Assembly: GCF_029255285.1 (NCBI RefSeq)
Contig: NZ_JAPUVI010000095.1
Location: forward strand, 62,001 to 126,000
Direction of reading: 5' to 3'
Length of the DNA: 64,000 bases
Origin: Accumulibacter sp.
GTDB lineage: Bacteria > Pseudomonadota > Gammaproteobacteria > Burkholderiales > Rhodocyclaceae
Translations under genes and position numbers: made by a program
Notes under the pieces: generated by a model
Databases searched by the model: none
What the model was told of the DNA's origin: nothing
Seen by the model: only the letters and a program-made list of their open reading frames with translations
Shown: positions 45,867 to 54,865 of the stretch, in pieces
Layout: each line of letters opens with the position of its first letter
Position numbering within the stretch: position 1 is the first letter of the stretch

Positions 45867-46821
45867 ACAACACCAAGTAAAAACAGCAGGATGCGAAAGT
45901 TATATGCATGCTGATGTACTTGGAACTGTGGCCAACAGACTGCCTGAATCGGTCACATCCCGCATAAATCGGGCATGTCGTGTCACGATTTGGTCACTTC
46001 GACAGGCGGCTTTTTGTGTTCCACTCGCCGGTCAACACCAGCCGAAGCCACCGCGACCGGCACCATTTTTCCTCCACGTCCTATATGCCCGCTCACGGCA
46101 GCCGCGGCAGCGGATAATCCTGGCGCGCCGACTTCGAGCTGATTCACAGCCTGGAAAGCGCGTGCAGAACCTCTACGGGTCGTTCAACGGCTAGATCGGG
46201 CGTTTGTTCACGATCATCGCGCCATTGACACCGGGTCGATACTCCATTTTCCGAATAGCGCTTTCTGTCCGCACAATCGCGGCCACCTTTCTCGGATGGG
46301 GATGGCTGAGAGCGTTGTAGCAACGGCGTTTTGTAGTATCCTCTGGCCAAGTGTATGCTGTAGCTGAACCCGCTGCGCGGCGCCGGATGTCGAAAAATGT
46401 CATGACGATGCGGCACCTTAGGGCGACGATCGACGGGTCAGGATCTGGCAGCAGGGACGGCTCGGAGGCCGGCGGCGACCTTTATCTGGCGATTGCCGCG
46501 ACGACGCCCAACGGCATCGCATGTCGACTGATGGAGTTTCTCGGTCGACTCTTTTCCGATTCGCGCCGGATAGCTTGGGTGGCGGCTTCGCCCGGAGAGA
46601 TGCCGCGCGCTGCGTAGGCTAAGCACTGGCCGATCTTCGGGGCGATCCTTGCCGGGCAGGCGAAATCGGGCACAAGAAGGCGCCGCGCTCGAGCATCTGA
46701 GACGCGGGCGGGTATCCCTTCGCCGAGATCTGAGCGGCGAAGGCGCGAGCGACTCCGGCGGCACGACGCCGGATTTTGGGCGACGGCCTTCGCCCAGCGA
46801 CCAATTGTTCGAGGAGGCGCC
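45867..46821. other. Gap of 955 bases without a supported gene
   Basis: Short frames exist on both strands but none has a family motif together with a start site. One minus-strand frame (46403-46191) is weakly protein-like. The gap is downstream of a tRNA, a common integration site, yet no integrase and no repeat of the tRNA 3' end was noticed. Confidence 0.4.
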
Positions 46822-48297
46822 ATGAGTCTGCAAGAACCCGTCGCCGATCGCCGCTTTGCGGTCGACCGGAAGAGACTGATTGATCGCCTGCGCGAGGTGT
46901 TGCCGGCGTCGGCATTGCTCGGCGAGGAGGAGGAGAGGCGGCCGTACGACTGCGACGGCCTGACGGCCTATCGGCAGTTGCCACTGGTCGTCGTTCTACC
47001 GGAAAACGAAACGCAAGCGCAGGCGATCCTCAAAATCTGCCATGAGCTGAAGGCTCCAGTGGTAGCGCGCGGTGCCGCAACCGGACTTTCGGGTGGTGCG
47101 ACGCCGCATCCCGACGGAGTGTTGCTGTCGCTTGCCAAGCTGAAAAACATAGTCCACGTCGATCCCGTGTCGCGCACCGCGGTGGTTCAGCCCGGTGTGC
47201 GCAATCTGGCCGTTTCCGAAGCGGCCGCCGCCTACGGTCTGTACTATGCGCCCGATCCGTCGTCGCAAATCGCCTGCACGATCGGCGGCAATGTCGCCGA
47301 GAATGCCGGTGGCGTGCACTGCCTGAAGTACGGCTTGACCGTACACAATGTGATGCGCGTGCGCGGACTGACGATCGAGGGCGAGGTCGTCGAATTCGGC
47401 AACGCGGCGCTCGACGCCGCGGGCTACGACCTGCTGGCCCTGTTGAACGGCTCGGAGGGCCTGCTGGCGGTGATTACCGAGGTTACTGTCAAACTGACGC
47501 CGAAACCTCAGCTTGCGCAGGTGGTGATCGCTTCTTTCGATGACGTGCGCAGGGCGGGCGATGCGGTCGCCAGCATCATTGCCGCGGGCATCATCCCTGC
47601 TGGTCTGGAAATGATGGACAAGAAGGCCATCCACGCCGTCGAACCGTACGTCAATGCCGGCTACGACATGGCTGCCGAGGCGATTCTGCTCTGCGAGTCG
47701 GACGGCACGCCGGAGGAGGTGGCCGAGGAGATCGGCCGTATGAAGTCGGTGCTCGAAATGAGCGGCGCCGCCGGGATTCGCGTCTCGCGCGACGAAGCCG
47801 AGCGACTCAAGTTCTGGGCCGGGCGTAAGGCAGCCTTTCCGGCGGTCGGGCGAATGACTCCCGACTACCTTTGCATGGATGGCACCATTCCGCGCAAGCG
47901 GCTGGCCGAAATGCTCGACGCCGTCGCCGGCTTGTCCGAGAAGTACGGGCTGCGCTGTGCCAACGTTTTTCACGCTGGCGACGGCAATTTGCATCCGCTG
48001 ATTATGTACGATGCCAATCAGCCGGGAGAGCTCGATCGAGCGGTGGCTTTCGGGGCTGAGATTCTCGAGCTGTCCGTGCGCTTCGGAGGCACGATTACCG
48101 GTGAGCACGGAGTAGGTATCGAGAAGATCACGCTTATGGCCGAGCAGTTCAGCGAGGCCGAGATCGGTGCTTTCCATCGGCTCAAGGCGGCTTTCGACGA
48201 GTACGGGCTGCTCAATCCCGGCAAGGGCGTACCGACGCTGGCGCGTTGCCGTGAGTACACTCAGGCGCGCGCCGGCGTGGCTTCTACCCCGAGATGA
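46822..48297 (+). CDS. glcD: Glycolate oxidase FAD subunit GlcD
   Basis: 491 residues. The PCMH-type FAD domain shows PVVARGAATGLSGGATPHPD, CTIGGNVAENAGGVHCLKYG and LLALLNGSEGLLAVITEVT. The C-terminal domain ends with NVFHAGDGNLHPLIMYD and TITGEHGVGIEK. GlcD with GlcE and GlcF oxidises glycolate (or D-lactate) to glyoxylate at the membrane. AGGAGG precedes the ATG. Its stop overlaps glcE (ATGA). Confidence 0.96.
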   Translation: MSLQEPVADRRFAVDRKRLIDRLREVLPASALLGEEEERRPYDCDGLTAYRQLPLVVVLPENETQAQAILKICHELKAPVVARGAATGLSGGATPHPDGVLLSLAKLKNIVHVDPVSRTAVVQPGVRNLAVSEAAAAYGLYYAPDPSSQIACTIGGNVAENAGGVHCLKYGLTVHNVMRVRGLTIEGEVVEFGNAALDAAGYDLLALLNGSEGLLAVITEVTVKLTPKPQLAQVVIASFDDVRRAGDAVASIIAAGIIPAGLEMMDKKAIHAVEPYVNAGYDMAAEAILLCESDGTPEEVAEEIGRMKSVLEMSGAAGIRVSRDEAERLKFWAGRKAAFPAVGRMTPDYLCMDGTIPRKRLAEMLDAVAGLSEKYGLRCANVFHAGDGNLHPLIMYDANQPGELDRAVAFGAEILELSVRFGGTITGEHGVGIEKITLMAEQFSEAEIGAFHRLKAAFDEYGLLNPGKGVPTLARCREYTQARAGVASTPR

Positions 48298-49367
48298 CGA
48301 TGGACAGCTTGATCGAAAACTGGATCCAGCGAATTGCCGAGGCGGCGCGTACGGGCCGGGCACTGGCGATTCGCGGTGGGGGCAGCAAGGACTTCTATGG
48401 CGGGCCAGCGCGCGGTGAACCGTTTGAGGTCGCTGCCTACTCCGGCATCGTGGCCTACGAACCGACCGAACTGGTGGTCACAGTGCGCGCCGGAACACCA
48501 CTGGTCGATCTGGCGGCGGTGCTGGCCGCGAAAGGTCAATGCCTGGCTTTCGAGGCACCGCATTTCGGGCCGTCGGCGACGGTCGGAGGGATGTTGGCGG
48601 CGGGCTTGTCGGGACCGCGGCGACCGGCGGTCGGCGCCGTGCGCGACTTCGTTCTTGGCGTCAAGATTCTGAACGGCATCGGCGAAGTGCTTTCTTTCGG
48701 TGGCCAGGTAATGAAGAACGTCGCCGGCTACGATGTGGCGCGACTGATGGCCGGCAGCTTGGGCACGCTTGGTGTGGTACTTGAAGTTTCCTTGAAGGTG
48801 TTGCCCTTGCCGGTGGCAGAAAAGAGCCTGTCTTTTGTGCTCGACGAGACGACGGCGCTCGCCAGGCTCAACCAGTGGGCCGGCCAGCCCTGGCCGATTT
48901 CGGCCTCGGCCTGGAATGACGGGGTACTGACTCTGCGTTTGTCAGGGGCCGCGGCCGCGGTCGCTGCCGCGCAACGGACCCTTGGCGGAGAGCTCTTGTC
49001 CGACGCCGAAGGCGGCGCCTTCTGGCAATCGCTGCGCGAGCAAGAACATGAGTTCTTTAACGGTGGAGAAGCTTTGTGGCGCCTGTCGCTGCCCTCCACC
49101 GCGCCGGCCCAGACCTTGGGACGGACACTGATCGAATGGGGTGGTGCGCAGCGCTGGTTGCGAAGCGGCGATCCCACGTCGATCCGGGCGGCTTCGGCAA
49201 GCGTCGGTGGGCACGCGACGCTGTTTCGTGGCGACGACGCGCTGAAGGCTTCGGTCGGCGTATTTCAACCGCTGGGCGAACCGTTGGCGCGAATACACCG
49301 CCGTCTGAAACAGGCCTTCGATCCGCACGGGGTTTTCAACCCAGGCCGGATGTATCCGGATTTTTGA
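48294..49367 (+). CDS. glcE: Glycolate oxidase FAD-binding subunit GlcE
   Basis: 357 residues starting in the glcD stop. A second, shorter FAD-binding domain is visible (LAIRGGGSKDFYGG; GPSATVGGMLAAGLSGPRRP; GQVMKNVAGYDVARLMAGSLGT, each part of the GlcE pattern). The end HGVFNPGRMYPDF is typical. It is needed for the GlcDEF complex although glycolate oxidation is on GlcD. glcF follows after ten bases. Confidence 0.96.
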   Translation: MTMDSLIENWIQRIAEAARTGRALAIRGGGSKDFYGGPARGEPFEVAAYSGIVAYEPTELVVTVRAGTPLVDLAAVLAAKGQCLAFEAPHFGPSATVGGMLAAGLSGPRRPAVGAVRDFVLGVKILNGIGEVLSFGGQVMKNVAGYDVARLMAGSLGTLGVVLEVSLKVLPLPVAEKSLSFVLDETTALARLNQWAGQPWPISASAWNDGVLTLRLSGAAAAVAAAQRTLGGELLSDAEGGAFWQSLREQEHEFFNGGEALWRLSLPSTAPAQTLGRTLIEWGGAQRWLRSGDPTSIRAASASVGGHATLFRGDDALKASVGVFQPLGEPLARIHRRLKQAFDPHGVFNPGRMYPDF

Positions 49368-49377
49368 GAGCCCGCTC

Positions 49378-50643
49378 ATGCAAACCAATCTAGCCGAATT
49401 TATCAGGCATACGCCGGTCGGTCTCGAGGCCGACGCGATTTTGCGTAGCTGCGTCCACTGTGGATTCTGTACCGCCACCTGTCCGACCTTCCAGTTACTC
49501 GGCGACGAACTCGACGGGCCGCGCGGGAGGATCTATCTGATCAAACAGATGCTCGAGGGGCAGCCGGTCAGCGAAAAGACTCAGATCCATCTCGACCGCT
49601 GTCTGAGTTGCCGGTCATGCGAAACCACCTGTCCGTCGGGGGTCAAGTACCACCGTCTGCTCGAAATCGGACGCGACGTGATCGAGGACCGGATACCACG
49701 CTCCTTTGCCTCTCGAGCGATCCGCTTCCTGCTCTGCGAGGCGTTGCCGCGGAGCTGGATCTTCAATCCGGCCGTACGCCTTGGCCAACTTTTGCGACCT
49801 CTGCTGCCGGCCGTGCTGGCCGACAAGGTGCCTGTGTCGGCCGGACCCGGCAACCGAAGGTGGCCGCCGGCCAAGGGTCACCAGCGGCGCATGGTCGCGC
49901 TCGCCGGTTGCGTGCAGCCGACCCTGACGCCCAATACGAATGCGGCAACGGCGCGTGTCCTCGACCACCTGGGCATCGAACTGGTCGAAGTGCCGGGCGC
50001 CGCCTGTTGTGGCGCCCTTCGTTACCACCTGCAGGCGCAGGAGAAAGCGCGTAACGACATGCGCCGGGTGATCGATGCCTGGTGGCCGCTGGTCGAGAGC
50101 GGGCGTGTGGAGGGCTTCGTGATGACCGCCTCGGGCTGTGGCGAGCACGTGCGAGTCTACGGCGAGGTGCTGCGGGACGACCCAGCATACGCCGAGAAGG
50201 CGGCCCGCATTTCGGCAATGACGCGCGACGTCTCCGAGGTGCTGGTCAGCGAGCAGGACCGCCTGAGCGATTTTCTGCGTCAGATCGGCGGTGCTACCGG
50301 CGAGCGTGTCGCTTTTCACTCGCCTTGCACGCTGCAGCATGCGCAGAAGATACGTGGGCTGGTCGAAGCACTGCTGACGACCGCCGGCTATCGATTGACC
50401 GCGGTCGCCGATCCGCACCTGTGCTGCGGATCGGCAGGCACCTACTCGATCAGCCAGCCGCTACTGGCCACCCAGTTGCGTGACAACAAGCTGGCGGCAC
50501 TGACTGCCGGTTCGCCGGACTTCCTGGTTACGGCCAATATCGGCTGCCAGACGCATCTGCAGAGTGGCAGCACAGCGCCAGTGCGGCATTGGATCGAACT
50601 TCTCGACGAGCGCCTGAGCGACCAGGCTCGGTCGAGCGGGTGA
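49378..50643 (+). CDS. glcF: Glycolate oxidase iron-sulfur subunit GlcF
   Basis: 421 residues. Two [4Fe-4S] ferredoxin motifs lie at the N-terminus (CVHCGFCTATCPTFQ, CLSCRSCETTCPSG). Two CCG-type domains follow (VPGAACCGALRYH; PHLCCGSAGTYS), which usually bind heme or another cluster in related subunits. GlcF passes electrons from GlcDE toward the quinone pool. The gene ends the glc operon, 12 bases before the degenerate ligase. Confidence 0.96.
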   Translation: MQTNLAEFIRHTPVGLEADAILRSCVHCGFCTATCPTFQLLGDELDGPRGRIYLIKQMLEGQPVSEKTQIHLDRCLSCRSCETTCPSGVKYHRLLEIGRDVIEDRIPRSFASRAIRFLLCEALPRSWIFNPAVRLGQLLRPLLPAVLADKVPVSAGPGNRRWPPAKGHQRRMVALAGCVQPTLTPNTNAATARVLDHLGIELVEVPGAACCGALRYHLQAQEKARNDMRRVIDAWWPLVESGRVEGFVMTASGCGEHVRVYGEVLRDDPAYAEKAARISAMTRDVSEVLVSEQDRLSDFLRQIGGATGERVAFHSPCTLQHAQKIRGLVEALLTTAGYRLTAVADPHLCCGSAGTYSISQPLLATQLRDNKLAALTAGSPDFLVTANIGCQTHLQSGSTAPVRHWIELLDERLSDQARSSG

Positions 50644-50655
50644 ACGGCAGGACAA

Positions 50656-52032
50656 ATGGATATCGGCGTTCAGTCGGCCAGCTACGAGGATCTCTGCCGC
50701 TCTTTCCGCTGGCAGCTTGCGGAGCAGTACAACATCGGGCGGGACGTCTGTGGTCGCTGGGCCGATGATCGTAGCCGCTTTGCGCTGTATTTCGAGGACG
50801 AGAACGGCTTCACGTCGGCGCATACTTTCTGGGACATTCAGCGCGAGGCGAACCGCCTGTCCAACGTCCTGGCGGCGCTCGGTACCCTGCCGGGCGATCG
50901 CGTGGCAATTGCCCTAGCACCTTGTCCGCAAGCGGCGATCGCCCACGTGGCGACCTACCAGATGGGTGCCCTGACCGTGCCTCTGGCGTCGTTCTTGACG
51001 CCGGATGCGCTCGAGCACCGTCTTGGCGATTCAGCTGCCCATCTCGCCATCGTCGATGAAGGGACTTGGCCGAGACTCTTCTCGCTGCGTGAGCGGTTGC
51101 CGCAGTTGCGCCACGTGATCGGTGTTGGCGCCGCCGTCGGTCATGGCCTCAGGATGTGGGCAGAGCTTCTCGAACACGCGTCGCCGCACTATACTCCGCG
51201 TCCAACCCTGGCCAGGGATCCGGCCATGCTCCTGTACGCCAGCCGTGCCAGTGGTCGGCCGAGAGGCGTACTGATGGCGCAAGGGACGCTCATCGGCAGC
51301 CTCAGCGCTTACGTCAGTGCGCACGACTTCTTTCCGCAACCGCGCGATTTGTTCTGGTCGTCGACCGACTGGGCGGGGGCCGCCGGCCTGTGGGCCGGAC
51401 TGCTACCGACCTGGCACTTCGGGATGCCGCTGCTGGCCTACAATGGATCCTTCGACGCCGACAAGGCGTTTTCCCTGATCGACCGGTACGGCGTGCGCAA
51501 TCTCCTGCTTTCACGAGCGGCGCTGTGGGCGATGAAAGAGTCGATGCCCGAGCCGCGAGCGACTTACGATGTCGACCTGCGCAGCATGGTGAGCGTCGGC
51601 GAATCGATCGGCTCCGAGATTCGCCAGTGGACCAGGGAAAAGCTCGGCGTGACGGTCAACGAGTTGTTCGGCCAGACGGAGACGACTTACGTGGCGGGTA
51701 CGGGCGCATCCCGCTGGCCGATCGCGCCAGGAAGCGCGCGAGCCTATCCCGGTCACCGCGTGGCGGTCGTCGATCGGCAGGGAAACGTCCTGCCGAACGG
51801 CGAGATCGGCGAGTTGGCCGTCAATCGCCGCTGTAACGGCGAGGATGACCCGGCGATGATGCTCGGCTACTGGCAGGATCGAGCGGCGACGGAGGTGAGC
51901 TTTGTCGGCGACGGATGGTACCTGACCGGCTGTCTTGCCACTTGTGATGATGTTGGCAATTTTCGTAGCGAGGGCGGTCAGACCGATGTCTTCCACATCG
52001 GGCGCGACGAAAGCGATAGAATGGCGCGCTGA
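50656..52032 (+). CDS. Degenerate, C-terminally truncated acyl-CoA ligase (AMP-binding) homologue
   Basis: 458 residues of the benzoate/medium-chain acyl-CoA ligase type. The N-domain is well preserved (MGALTVPLASFLTPDALEHR; VNELFGQTET). Key catalytic spots are altered: the P-loop reads YASRASGRPRGVL (residues 194-206) instead of a TSGTTG-PKG form, and the ribose-binding TGD motif is TGC (WYLTGCLA, Cys426). The protein ends ~18 residues after the hinge, so the C-terminal domain with the adenylation lysine is missing (full enzymes have ~540 residues). It is probably catalytically dead or a binding protein. The frame itself is intact, with a ribosome site near the start, downstream of glcF. Confidence 0.82.
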   Translation: MDIGVQSASYEDLCRSFRWQLAEQYNIGRDVCGRWADDRSRFALYFEDENGFTSAHTFWDIQREANRLSNVLAALGTLPGDRVAIALAPCPQAAIAHVATYQMGALTVPLASFLTPDALEHRLGDSAAHLAIVDEGTWPRLFSLRERLPQLRHVIGVGAAVGHGLRMWAELLEHASPHYTPRPTLARDPAMLLYASRASGRPRGVLMAQGTLIGSLSAYVSAHDFFPQPRDLFWSSTDWAGAAGLWAGLLPTWHFGMPLLAYNGSFDADKAFSLIDRYGVRNLLLSRAALWAMKESMPEPRATYDVDLRSMVSVGESIGSEIRQWTREKLGVTVNELFGQTETTYVAGTGASRWPIAPGSARAYPGHRVAVVDRQGNVLPNGEIGELAVNRRCNGEDDPAMMLGYWQDRAATEVSFVGDGWYLTGCLATCDDVGNFRSEGGQTDVFHIGRDESDRMAR

Positions 52033-52123
52033 ACGGTTGAGAACGACTCCGACGGTGGCGCAGGGTGGGCATGTTGTGCGCTGGCCGGAAATGACGTTCG
52101 GAGCATGCGCGAAAGGGGATCGA

Positions 52124-52432
52124 ATGAGCGACGAGCTGGGGGGCCGGGGCGCCCCGGAGGAGGAGCGGCGGCGAAACCTGCGTCTGCGGGCGGCTTTTGA
52201 CGACGCCTTCGTGATGATCGAGCCGTTTTTCGATCCGGAGCAGGGTTGGGGAGGGCAAGCGCTTGCGCACCTGGCGTACCGTATCGTGCGCGAAAATTTC
52301 CCAGCGCTGAGTGGTGAGGAGGTCCATGCGCTGGTCGTCGCCGCGCACCGCGTGTATGCCGAGCGTTACCCAGAACGAAGCGCTCACTTGCCGGCGCCGG
52401 AAGATCTTCGAACGGCCAGCTTCAAGCCGTGA
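52124..52432 (+). CDS. Small hypothetical protein
   Basis: 102 residues from ATG 52124 with AAAGGGGA upstream. It is acidic and helical, from RRRNLRLRAAFDDAFVMIEP through GGQALAHLAYRIVREN to VHALVVAAHRVYAERYPER. No membrane segment or known motif. It lies between the ligase relic and the PP2C gene on the same strand. The helical pattern and codon usage make it a real gene, but I cannot assign a function. Confidence 0.65.
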   Translation: MSDELGGRGAPEEERRRNLRLRAAFDDAFVMIEPFFDPEQGWGGQALAHLAYRIVRENFPALSGEEVHALVVAAHRVYAERYPERSAHLPAPEDLRTASFKP

Positions 52433-52525
52433 CACCCTTTCGAGCTTGCCGGTGCCAGCCATGCTCGCGGTCGGCCGGCCAGACCCACGGAAGGCTTGCC
52501 GCGCGCTGCCAGGAAGCTTGACACC

Positions 52526-53332
52526 ATGCCGATTTCAATCGATGCGTGCGTCGCCCAGCATCGCGGTGATCGCCGTGAGCAGCAGGATCGGGTGGCAATC
52601 GTACCGCATCCCAGCGGCGGTGGTGTCGCGCTGGCCGTAGTGGCGGACGGCATGGGCGGTCACACGGGCGGCACGATTGCTGCTCAGCAAGTCATCCACA
52701 CGGCGCGCAACAACCTTGAGCGATTCTCGGCGCGAACCGAGTCGGCGCGCGTCTTGCTGGAATCGAGCATCAGTGAAGCGCACATGTTGATCAAGGCCTG
52801 TCGCTTCATCAACGAAAAAGACCCGCACAGCACGGTCGTGATGTTGCTTCTTCAGCCCGGGAAAGTGAGCTGGGCGCACTGCGGAGACAGTCGCTTCTAC
52901 CATTTTCGTGGCGACAGCCTGGTTTTTCGCAGTACCGACCACTCTTACGTCGCGCAACTCGTAGTACAAGGTAAGATCACCCCCGAACAGGCCATCGTGC
53001 ATCCCAACCGGAACATTCTGCTGACTTCACTGGGGGGTGTCGAAGCGCCCAAGGTCGCTTTTGGCGAGGCCGAGGGATTGCAGGCGGGCGATACTTTTCT
53101 GCTTTGCTCGGACGGCCTCTGGGGCTATTTCACCGATCAGGAACTGGCTTGGGTGATCGACGGCGCGTCCTCGGCGCGGGAGGCCTCGGAATTGCTGATT
53201 GGCCGGGCCCGGGCGATGGGCAAGGGAGACGGTGACAATATCTCGCTGGCCATCCTCAAGCTCGTGGAAACGCCGTCGGCGCGTGACGTGGCTAGCGGCA
53301 GCCGATCACTTCCGCCCCAGTCCGCCAAGTAG
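52526..53332 (+). CDS. PP2C-type Ser/Thr protein phosphatase
   Basis: 268 residues from ATG 52526 ([20 protein letters not shown]). PPM motifs in order: [18 protein letters not shown] (metal-binding Asp and Gly), [26 protein letters not shown] and [11 protein letters not shown]. It is a stand-alone, Mn/Mg-dependent Stp-like phosphatase, soluble. No partner kinase gene is adjacent. Its 3' end overlaps the convergent rhlE gene by 27 bases. Confidence 0.94.
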   Translation: MPISIDACVAQHRGDRREQQDRVAIVPHPSGGGVALAVVADGMGGHTGGTIAAQQVIHTARNNLERFSARTESARVLLESSISEAHMLIKACRFINEKDPHSTVVMLLLQPGKVSWAHCGDSRFYHFRGDSLVFRSTDHSYVAQLVVQGKITPEQAIVHPNRNILLTSLGGVEAPKVAFGEAEGLQAGDTFLLCSDGLWGYFTDQELAWVIDGASSAREASELLIGRARAMGKGDGDNISLAILKLVETPSARDVASGSRSLPPQSAK

Positions 53333-54775
53333 TGCGGCGACGGGACGGCGTGGCTTGTGCGGATGTTCGACATGGCCCAAGGACTTGCCGGCGTCGTTGT
53401 CAACTCCAACGGCTGGTGGCAGCGGAGCGGAGCATTCGTAGGGTTTGCTGAAGTCGAAGCCATCGGCCGTGATGTGCGGCGCGCGACGGGAACTGCCCGG
53501 ACGTTCCGTCGCCTCGCGCCGCGCGTCAACGCGTGGCGGTGCGCGTTCACCGCGCGCCTTCGATGCCGGTAGCGCGGTGGCGGGCGACCAGCGTCGCCGC
53601 TGCTGGTCGCCCGGCGGGTAAATGTAGTCGTACTCCGGCTCGAAACCGGGGACGACGACCTGCTCGACCCGAATCTTGATCAGCTTCTCGATGTCGACCA
53701 GATACTGGACTTCGCTTGCCGAAACCAGCGAAATCGCCGTTCCCGGTTTACCGGCCCGACCGGTTCGCCCGATGCGGTGGATGTAATCCTCGGGCGTCCG
53801 CGGCAGCTCGAAATTGATGACATGCGGCAATTCGTCGATATCGAGGCCGCGCGCGGCGACATCGGTTGCCACCAGTACCAGTACCGAGCCATCCTTGAAA
53901 GCTTCGAGCGCCTTCAAGCGCTCCTGCTGACTCTTGTCACCGTGGATCGAGTCGGCCGCGATCCCCGCCCGCTGTAGTTCACGTGCGAGTTTGTTGGTTT
54001 CGATCTTGGTGCGCGTAAACACCAGGACCTGATTGACGTCGGACGATCTCAGGAGCTTGGTCAGCAAAGCACGCTTGGCTTCCGCCGCCACCGGATGTAC
54101 GCGGTGGGTGATCGTCTCCGAAACCGTGTTGCGCCTGGCGACCTCGATCAAGACCGGAGACTTGAGCATACGATCGGCCAGCTTCTTGATCTCTTCCGAG
54201 AAAGTCGCCGAAAAGAGCAGGCTCTGGCGTCGCTGTGGCAGCAGATTGATGATGCGGGTCACGTCGGGGATGAAGCCCATGTCAAGCATGCGATCGGCCT
54301 CGTCGAGCACCAGCGCCTGGACGCTGGCGAAGTTGAGGCATTTCTGCTCGATCAGGTCGAGTAGCCGGCCGGGTGTCGCCACGAGGACTTCGACGCCCAG
54401 ACGAACCTCGGCAATCTGCGGCTTGATGTCGACGCCGCCGAATACGCAGGCACTCCTCAGCGCGACATACTTGCTGTAGCCTCTGACCGCTTCGTGCACC
54501 TGGATTGCGAGTTCGCGGGTCGGTGCCAGCATCAATACGCGTACCGGATGGCGCGCCGGCGACGGACTCGGGCTGGCGAAGGGTAGGATGCGCTGCAGCA
54601 AGGGCAGCGTGAAGGCCGCCGTCTTGCCGGTGCCGGTCTGCGCGCCGCCCATCAGATCCTGGCCAGCAAGGACAATCGGTATGGCTTGTGCCTGGATCGG
54701 CGTCGGCTCGGTGTAGCCCTGTTCGGCGATGGCTTTCAGCAGATCAGGGGTCAGACCGAGTTCATCAAAACGCAT
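53306..54775 (-). CDS. rhlE: DEAD-box RNA helicase RhlE
   Basis: 489 residues from ATG 54775 ([20 protein letters not shown]); a TTG 24 bases earlier is less likely. The helicase core motifs are complete: [46 protein letters not shown] and [11 protein letters not shown] basic, disordered C-terminal tail of ~110 residues follows, as in RhlE proteins. It remodels RNA during ribosome assembly and RNA decay. Confidence 0.95.
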   Translation of the reverse strand: MRFDELGLTPDLLKAIAEQGYTEPTPIQAQAIPIVLAGQDLMGGAQTGTGKTAAFTLPLLQRILPFASPSPSPARHPVRVLMLAPTRELAIQVHEAVRGYSKYVALRSACVFGGVDIKPQIAEVRLGVEVLVATPGRLLDLIEQKCLNFASVQALVLDEADRMLDMGFIPDVTRIINLLPQRRQSLLFSATFSEEIKKLADRMLKSPVLIEVARRNTVSETITHRVHPVAAEAKRALLTKLLRSSDVNQVLVFTRTKIETNKLARELQRAGIAADSIHGDKSQQERLKALEAFKDGSVLVLVATDVAARGLDIDELPHVINFELPRTPEDYIHRIGRTGRAGKPGTAISLVSASEVQYLVDIEKLIKIRVEQVVVPGFEPEYDYIYPPGDQQRRRWSPATALPASKARGERAPPRVDARREATERPGSSRRAPHITADGFDFSKPYECSAPLPPAVGVDNDAGKSLGHVEHPHKPRRPVAALLGGLGRK

Positions 54776-54865
54776 GGGCAGAGCCTCAAAATCAGCCAAA
54801 ACAGTCCAAAATCAATGGGATCAAGCGCTTATTATACATTGAATGGCTGCCCGGGGTTTCGCCGT

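Noticed and set aside
45541-45909. Minus-strand ORF containing MSRWCSNQLSYAP
   Set aside because: This is the antisense of tRNA-Val, a well-known spurious translation found in many annotated genomes.
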